Below, piece by piece: positions 63,860-64,000 of a DNA stretch of 64,000 nucleotides. Numbering within the stretch: the stretch's first letter is position 1; each line of letters opens with the position of its first letter. The DNA is taken from contig CAYZLR010000004.1 in the NCBI GenBank assembly GCA_964479275.1, positions 1 through 64,000 on the forward strand. The letters are read 5' to 3'. This DNA comes from CALLPQ01 sp964479275. Lineage in GTDB: Bacteria > Pseudomonadota > Alphaproteobacteria > Caulobacterales > Parvularculaceae. A program made the translations under genes and the position numbers. The notes beneath the pieces are model-generated. The model ran no database searches. It was not told the origin of the DNA and saw only the letters and a program-made list of their open reading frames with translations.

Positions 63860-64000
63860 TTATCCTAAAGGGTGGCGGTTAGCGGCTGAATATCGGCCCG
63901 TCACAAAATGCTCTAATTGGCGCTCAATATCACCGAGCAAGCTTGAGGCCCCAAAACGAAACAACGATGGTGAAAGCCAATCATTGCCCAGTTCCTCTTT
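63860..64000 (-). CDS. deoC: Deoxyribose-phosphate aldolase, C-terminal part (5' end outside window)
   Basis: Only the last 46 codons are inside the window. They read GNDWLSPSLFRFGASSLLGD then IERQLEHFVTGRYSAANRHP, the conserved C-terminal end of DeoC. DeoC splits deoxyribose 5-phosphate into glyceraldehyde 3-phosphate and acetaldehyde. Its stop is four bases before the ALDH start. Confidence 0.85.
   Translation of the reverse strand, partial: KEELGNDWLSPSLFRFGASSLLGDIERQLEHFVTGRYSAANRHPLG

Noticed and set aside
1..64000. tRNA, rRNA, CRISPR arrays, insertion sequences, defence systems
   Set aside because: Scanned the gaps and flanks by eye; no cloverleaf, direct-repeat array, transposase or recognisable defence gene was found.

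Overview
This window is chromosomal DNA from an alphaproteobacterium with moderate GC (mid-40s percent by eye). The assignment rests on gene order (recO-era-rnc-lepB-acpS-pdxJ-pyrE-rsh-rpoZ, then smpB-dapA), a single bifunctional Rsh, a UvrB with a long N-terminal extension, an FtsZ with a long C-terminal linker, and a perfect CtrA-type site (TTAA-N7-TTAAC) upstream of mraZ. The order within the class cannot be resolved from sequence alone. I found no tRNA, rRNA, CRISPR array, insertion sequence or phage gene.

Layout. 1-6369: a zinc alcohol dehydrogenase (cut by the window edge) behind a TIKI/ChaN-like protein, a lipoprotein joining a serine hydrolase to an OmpA domain, and parC. 6625-8542: a small plus-strand island with an exported protein of unknown function and a GT4 glycosyltransferase. 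8547-18878: a minus-strand housekeeping block (recO, a SnoaL-like gene, era, rnc, lepB, acpS, pdxJ, pyrE, rsh, rpoZ, a methyltransferase-like gene, smpB, dapA), mostly tightly packed with 1-4 bp or longer overlaps. 19207-27492: an FkbM methyltransferase, an MsbA-like ABC exporter, a soluble lytic transglycosylase whose 3' end looks frameshifted, and a hybrid sensor kinase broken by three lesions. 27526-29916: uvrB.

30112-49547 is a complete division and cell wall (dcw) cluster, all on the minus strand: mraZ, rsmH, ftsL, ftsI, murE, murF, mraY, murD, ftsW, murG, murC, murB, ddl, ftsQ, ftsA, ftsZ. Together these genes build the UDP-MurNAc-pentapeptide (meso-DAP type, from the DNPR motif of MurE and the presence of dapA), lipid I and lipid II, and assemble the septal ring. 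The long gap before ftsZ carries its own likely promoter region with a 16-bp palindrome and two GANTC sites.

49877-55790 is an accessory stretch: a secreted M28 peptidase, a large exported protein with glycoside-hydrolase-like motifs, a GNAT acetyltransferase and a frameshifted sulfotransferase. 55997-64000: ppdK, an FAD-linked D-2-hydroxyacid dehydrogenase, yaaA, and a deoC-ALDH16 pair (deoC cut by the window edge).

I did not find a convincing new multi-gene system. The most useful leads are the CtrA-type site at the head of the dcw cluster, the KTS instead of KTG box in FtsI, the hydrolase-OmpA lipoprotein, the possible glycosidase, and the clustering of reading-frame lesions in accessory genes, which may be real decay or assembly error.
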